64,000 bases of DNA from Kryptolebias marmoratus (taxonomy: Eukaryota; Chordata; Actinopteri; Cyprinodontiformes; Rivulidae): NCBI RefSeq assembly GCF_001649575.2, contig NC_051439.1, forward strand, positions 9,770,826 to 9,834,825, read 5' to 3'. Shown in pieces: positions 59,119-64,000 of this stretch; within the stretch, counting starts at the first letter, position 1, and each line of letters begins with the position of its first letter. Under the pieces are notes generated by a model. It did not search any database, was not told the DNA's origin, and saw only the letters and a list, made by a program, of their open reading frames with translations. The position numbers were made by a program, and so were the translations under genes.

Positions 59119-62100
59119 TTAGAAGTCATCGTCGCTGACAGAGGCGACGCTGTTCGCGTCTGTGCCGTTGGCAGTTTCCGGTGAGTGCGTGCTTCTGGAT
59201 ACGTGTAACTTCTCAGACAAATCCATTTCCAAATCCTCCAGCACCTTGAATTCCCCGTCAAGGTTCACGTCCCCTTGCTTCAGATCGCCGTCTCCATCGG
59301 CGTGCTCGTTCTCGTCACCTCTTGTTGCAGCCGTGTCTCGACTGTCACCTCGACTGTTGGAAAGTTCATCACTGAGTAACGCTGAGTCGGAGCCCTTTTT
59401 GTCCATGTCACTCTTTTTCTCTTCAATTATTTTAGGTGAAGGTGCTTTTCTTACAGGGGAGCTTAGGGGTGTAGAAACCAGGAAAGGATCATCATAACGT
59501 GGCAAATCCCAGCTATTAATCAGTGTCTCGTGACTTAAAGGGTCTATGCCTTCTTTAGTCTTTACTTGGTCCCACCCAGAATCCAGATGTGAAAATACTG
59601 TATCAAGCGAATCGGTTTCTGTTCTCGAGGACACGTTGGTCGGCTCGTCCAGTTCTTTGCGCAGCTCTTCCAGAAGGTGGCGCATTTTACCCTAAAAACA
59701 AGCAGGAGAAAATCCTCGAAAGCCGTCAACAAGCCTTGCTTAACACAGGGTTCCTACACATTTTCCATTTTTCAGTCAAAATATCTATGAACTGTTTTTT
59801 ATTTTTTTAAATTGCCAAGTTACTACAGTACTGGAGTTTTGTTACCCGTAAGCTTATGTAAAATATTTGTATGTCGTAAAGAAATTCCTCAATATTTTTT
59901 ACTACATTTACAATACATCATGTGAGGTGTATTTTTTTCTTTAAACACTGCTCTGTTTCATGTAACTTTTTTTTTTAAAGTATGGTTTTGCACAGACAAA
60001 ATATATTTTTGATCAAGGAAATTCATACATGTATAAACATGTATTTAAAGTCTCCATGCGTGGCCCTGTAGGCTTGTGACCCAAAGCCAGTATCTCAGCT
60101 GTCTGCGATCGGTGGAGACTGGACAGTGAACGCCATTTGCAAGGGAGTCTTCAAAACGCCTCCACGTGGTTGCGGGGCTTCTCAATTTCCTCAAATGAGG
60201 CGTGCAGCCTTGTCGCTTGAATTTTGAACATGTTCAAAAAATGGGTGCGACAAATTTCCTCTCAAAACGGTACCAGAGTCGCTGCAAAATTCAGTGAGAT
60301 TGCAGCTGAAAATCTGCCTGTTTTCTCACAACTTTGACTCACCAACTAGTCTAGAACAGCCGCAGCCCATTGAAATACTGCCTGAAATGTTTCAAGTCGT
60401 TACAAATTTCCTTGTAATGACAATACAAACAGTATAAATAGGGTGTCCAACTACAAAGAGTGATCTGCATGCCCTATTTCTATTTCTTATTTGTGTTTAA
60501 AACAAATGTCGACAATGCTGTGACTGTTCCTTCCATATTTATCCAGACCTTGAAAGGACTATTTCCAGACTTTTCCATGCTTTTCAAGACTGCGTGGGAA
60601 CCCTGTTAACGTATTTGATATTAGTCAGGAAATGATACACTTACCTCATCGAGCCGATGCAGATTCTTGCCAATGTGCCGTTTCATCACCCGGTCTACCA
60701 TGCTTTCAAAGAACATAGATAATTAAACTTGCGTAACTACTCAAAGATTAAATGATTCTTCAACCTGCCGGTACTTAAGTTAGTGAGATTTAATCTTACA
60801 ATCAAAGAGTGGGGAATCCAGTCTGCACATGTACAGATATAGTATGTAGTTTAAGACATTGTGAAGAGCTAGTTTGAAAATTTCAAGTGGTTCATAAAAT
60901 AAAAACCTGTTCGAGATGTGCCCCCTGGACAAGATGTCTTCTGTTACAGTAGCAATAAATTCAAGGTACATCAACTCTTCTTCCCTGTTAAAAAAAGACA
61001 ATGTTTCAATTGAAGATTGTTTTGTGTTTGTGTTGTTCTCAACATTTACTGAAGTTTTAACCTATCAAATCTGAGAACTCACTCTGCAGACACACGACTC
61101 CTAGTGAGAGGTTTCCTGCCCTCTGGTGAGATCCTACAGTGAAAGACACATTTTTTTTTTTTAGAATTTTGCTCTAGGAGAATAAAATGCAAGCGTCCAC
61201 CTCTGCTGCATTACTTCACCTGGATGTGGAGCCAAAGAGATAATGGTCTCTCTTGGTTTTACGGTCCTGTTGATCTGATGGTGAGAAATACGTGCAGTTG
61301 AGCTCATCTTCCAGCCACTCACGATCTGTAGAGTATTCCTGTTCAACAAGAGCGACGGGAAAATAAGAGGGAGCGTTTCGCTGTGCCTACATGCATCTTC
61401 ATATTTATTTAGTTATTCAAATATTAAAGTCACATTTAAACAGCTTCATAATAACCCAAGAGTTGTCTGTGTTCCTGAAAATACGATATTTGAACATGCT
61501 GGCCATGAAAGATCTGTATTAGACTGAATTTGTCTTTGATGTATTGTTTTTAATCCCTTTCCTCCTTCAGCAAGGGGCTCTATAAATATGCTAATATGGC
61601 TCAGCCCACATATCAACCTCAAAGCACTTCCTCTACCTCGCTTTCAGACGTTTTAAACTGAATGCATTTTTTATTCTGTAAACAACCAACATCAAAATAA
61701 TCAACACAACGGCTAACTCTCACTCACTAAGCACAAAATTACCACCTTTTCTCGTATAAGGCAACTGCCTGGGGTCTCACTTTTATTGTTGGTACTCTGC
61801 AGCAGAAATCCTAAACTATAGTGTTGATAGCTGTATTTTATTTTTGTAAATTGCCATAAAACACAACTTGTGGACATGTTAATAATGCTAAAAACTGGAT
61901 TTTTACGAAAGGGGAACATAAAAAGCAAATATAAATGTATTACCCGGTCTGGGAAACATTGAAGACATCAACATCACAGTTTGTCATGATTTACAAATTT
62001 GTCTTAAAAACAAAATGTTCAAACTTACCTCAGATTGCTCATCGGGCTCATGTGAGTGTTTTTTTATTTTTGTGCTGCGTGAAACAAAAATAAAAACAGT

Positions 62101-63510
62101 CTTAACAACTAAACAGAATACAAAAAAAAAAATTGTACTAAATATGCTCCATTGTTTTACTTGGGAGCTTCAATCCCACACTGACTGAGTACCTTATTTT
62201 ACTTGTGTCCTGCTGCATTTGTCCCGAGTTGCCGCCATCTTGGGGAGGTTTTACCAGTGGTGCTCTGTAGAAGCGATATTTTGTCAGATATGAGCTCTTA
62301 TCTGATTTCAAGGTCTTGGGAGTGAACGGTTTCTCCTGAGTAAAGTGCTGCGAATGCTTCTGGAGCAAGTCTCCACTGTATGTCTTCTTGACGGGGTCCT
62401 GGAAGGTTTTGTAGCCACCCTGATCTCTCAAAGCCACCAGCGAACACGTCGACTGCTTCCTCTGAAAAGTCTCGTCTGGGCTCCGGTACTTCATCTCGGA
62501 CGATGGGCGACTGCGGTGGGGACCGACCTTACAGGATGGATACACCACATCCTTGGCGTTGAAGGAGGTGGTGAACCTTGGGCTGGAGATAATGGAGCTC
62601 CTTGAGCAGAGGTAGGGGCTGTCATCACACTGCACGGATAACTGGCTCTAAAAGGACAGAAATACATTTATTTCATCAGACATTCAGAAGGTAAAATGTT
62701 AAAATGCCACATATTTGTGTAGGATATGTTAGCAGGACAAAAAGAAATCCGTGCATTGCACTTGATCTCGTACCTGACTTGAGGACCTGGAAGTTCGACC
62801 ATTCCTCTGTGAGAAAGAGAGAGCCGAATGAGGACGAAGCCCCTTCCTCAGCCGCTCTTTCCTGATCTGGTCGTTGTCTGTAAATGTGTTTTAAAATATT
62901 TAAATGAAATCAAGGAAATTAATTCTACAATACATGATTTTTACCAAAACTTACAACAATCGTCCTTGCATTCCTCTAATCCTACATTTTAATCCACAAT
63001 AAACATAAACACTGCGGGGTTTGCATCAATCAGTGGAGAAACTTTGCTAGCACAGTTGGAAGAAAGTCTGTTTAAAGCTGGGGATAAGGGTGAGCTGCAC
63101 CCTGTCCTCATGTAATGCGCAACTTTTCCCTCTCTAGTCAGCGCAGCAGTTCTGTTTCTCAGCACCACGTCCAAAATAGTTGGCTTATTAGAATGCAAAT
63201 TAGAACAGGGCGCAGTCGTAGGCAAATCATTTAAACCCTTCAAAATATTTAGACAAAGGATTCATTTTGGGCTTTACAAACATGAAAGCCTGATCAGTGT
63301 TACGTTTACTGCAGTGTTACATTTCATTAATATTTAGCAAAACTTTAAGCATTGGAGCGTGTTGACACAAAAAAGAAAAAAAATTAACTTAAATATTAAA
63401 TATTCAACAACAAAGTATATGAAATTAATATCTCCTTTAACAATTATCAGCTGGATACTTACACTTTACACTTTGCAACAAGCTTTTGGGTACTGAGGTA
63501 TCTATAGCAG
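59119..63510 (-). CDS. spata7: Spermatogenesis-associated protein 7 (SPATA7), 3' part, nine exons; 5' end beyond window
   Basis: Exons in transcript order: 63510-63463, 62877-62774, 62647-62193, 62075-62030, 61338-61220, 61133-61083, 60984-60907, 60702-60645, 59691-59119. Splice phases agree throughout and give 509 aa (human protein about 599). Recognisable blocks are AAIDTSVPKSLLQSVKYNDQ, SGDLLQKHSQHF with PFTPKTLKSD, the conserved EEELMYLEFIATVTEDIL with HISNS, and RHIGKN followed by KMRHLLEEL. About 60 N-terminal residues in further exons must lie past 64000. The last exon encodes a 190-residue acidic Asp/Glu/Ser-rich tail that diverges from mammals. SPATA7 works at the photoreceptor connecting cilium/transition zone with RPGRIP1, and human mutations cause retinal dystrophy. 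It lies on the same strand as ptpn21, just upstream of it. Confidence 0.9.
59746..60605. mobile_element. Non-autonomous DNA transposon with CAGGGTTCC terminal inverted repeats
   Basis: The left end reads CAGGGTTCCTACAC and the right end, reverse-complemented, reads CAGGGTTCCCACGC. The flanks TTAACA (left, 59740-59745) and TTAACG (right, 60606-60611) suggest a decayed target-site duplication. Internal sequence (60060-60430) has no open frame of a known transposase. CAGGG termini are common in hAT elements, but a TTAA flank would fit piggyBac, so the superfamily is undecided. It occupies most of the last spata7 intron. Confidence 0.65.
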
Positions 63511-63597
63511 CTGAAAAACAAGGTAAAATAATCAGAAATAATATTGTTATGATGAAGAAAAGTCTTTTACATGTATGAACATCTACATTACTGTAGA

Positions 63598-64000
63598 CTA
63601 GCGTTTCTCAACGGGGGCGGTACCGCCCCCTGGGGGGCGTTGAGAGGATGACGGGGGGCGCTGGCAGCAATATTTTCAAAAGGGGGACGTTGATATTCTT
63701 TTGGGGGGCGTTTGCTTAAAGGTAAGGTTTATGCAAAAGATTCACAACAATATCAGTTTAAACTTTGAACTACTTGCAAAAATATTGTGGCCTAAAATAT
63801 TCAAACCGTTACAGAACTGCAGCTGTATCGATGGTGTTTCATTTCAACGCAGCTCCATGCTGCCTTCAGGAGAACGGGACATCAGAGTATCATTTTTATA
63901 ATTTGTCCCACATGGCAGTTACTTTGAGAAAGGAACGCTCTCTTTAGTGATATTACCCTTGGAATTATTTATTTCTCTTACATGGGTTAATTTGTCTGAA
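63598..64000. mobile_element. hAT-like element end (TAGCGTTTCTCAACGGGGG)
   Basis: A G/C-rich terminus (GGGGGCGGTACCGCCCCC with repeated GGGGGGCGT blocks to about 63712) opens like the TAGnGTTTCTCAA ends of fish hAT transposons. The following sequence contains short open frames that could be transposase remnants but I cannot confirm this. The other end, if present, is outside the window. It lies in a 5' intron of spata7. Confidence 0.5.

Noticed and set aside
1..64000. tRNA, rRNA, microRNA or CRISPR features
   Set aside because: No convincing cloverleaf with A/B boxes, no rRNA-like sequence, no known microRNA seed hairpin and no spaced direct-repeat array was found by reading.

Overview
The window is vertebrate nuclear DNA, almost certainly from a ray-finned (teleost) fish. 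It has intron-bearing genes with GT-AG splice sites, long AT-rich UTRs with AATAAA signals, abundant microsatellites, and fish-style dispersed elements (Tc1-like transposase fossils, hAT and PIF/Harbinger-like MITEs, a GGAT-tailed repeat). Three runs of N (12527-12628, 17818-17836, 29863-29870) mark assembly gaps, each touching low-complexity sequence on at least one side.

Four protein-coding genes can be assembled exon by exon with consistent splice phases. (1) spred1 (+), ATG 6154 to stop 31995, six coding exons, 445 aa, with a 4.1 kb 3'UTR ending near 36140; it encodes a membrane-associated inhibitor of RAS-MAPK signalling. (2) fam98b (+), 38794-40910, eight coding exons, 376 aa, a subunit of the tRNA-splicing ligase complex with a Gly-rich tail. 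(3) ptpn21 (-), 57122 down to 44832, eighteen coding exons, 1205 aa, a FERM-domain protein tyrosine phosphatase. (4) spata7 (-), nine 3' exons between 63510 and 59119, 509 aa visible; its 5' end lies beyond the right edge. It encodes a photoreceptor/ciliary transition-zone protein.

Layout: 1-4800 is intergenic sequence with a Tc1-like fossil. About 4.8-6.2 kb is the GC-rich, low-complexity spred1 promoter and 5'UTR. From 6.2 to 31 kb are the large spred1 introns, holding a 576-bp Harbinger-like MITE, a long (AT)n and a satellite-like repeat. From 36.1 to 38.6 kb is a short intergenic stretch with SINE/LINE-tail repeats and a tiny interstitial telomeric block. fam98b and ptpn21 converge at 41-44.8 kb. 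Between them lies a previously unannotated feature: a collapsed, frameshifted tandem copy of the 3' end of ptpn21 (last exon, an internal exon, 3'UTR and intron sequence), itself broken by a Tc1-like insertion. ptpn21 and spata7 lie head-to-tail on the minus strand with a compact intergenic region (57.2-58.7 kb).

The four genes do not form a functional pathway. Their interest lies in synteny: SPRED1-FAM98B neighbours correspond to human 15q14 and PTPN21-SPATA7 to human 14q31, so the window spans a junction of two ancestral linkage blocks. No RNA gene, CRISPR array or wholly novel system was found. The most unusual items are the ptpn21 partial duplication, a GC-AG intron in fam98b, a low-complexity expansion inside the spred1 EVH1 domain, and several well-delimited MITEs.
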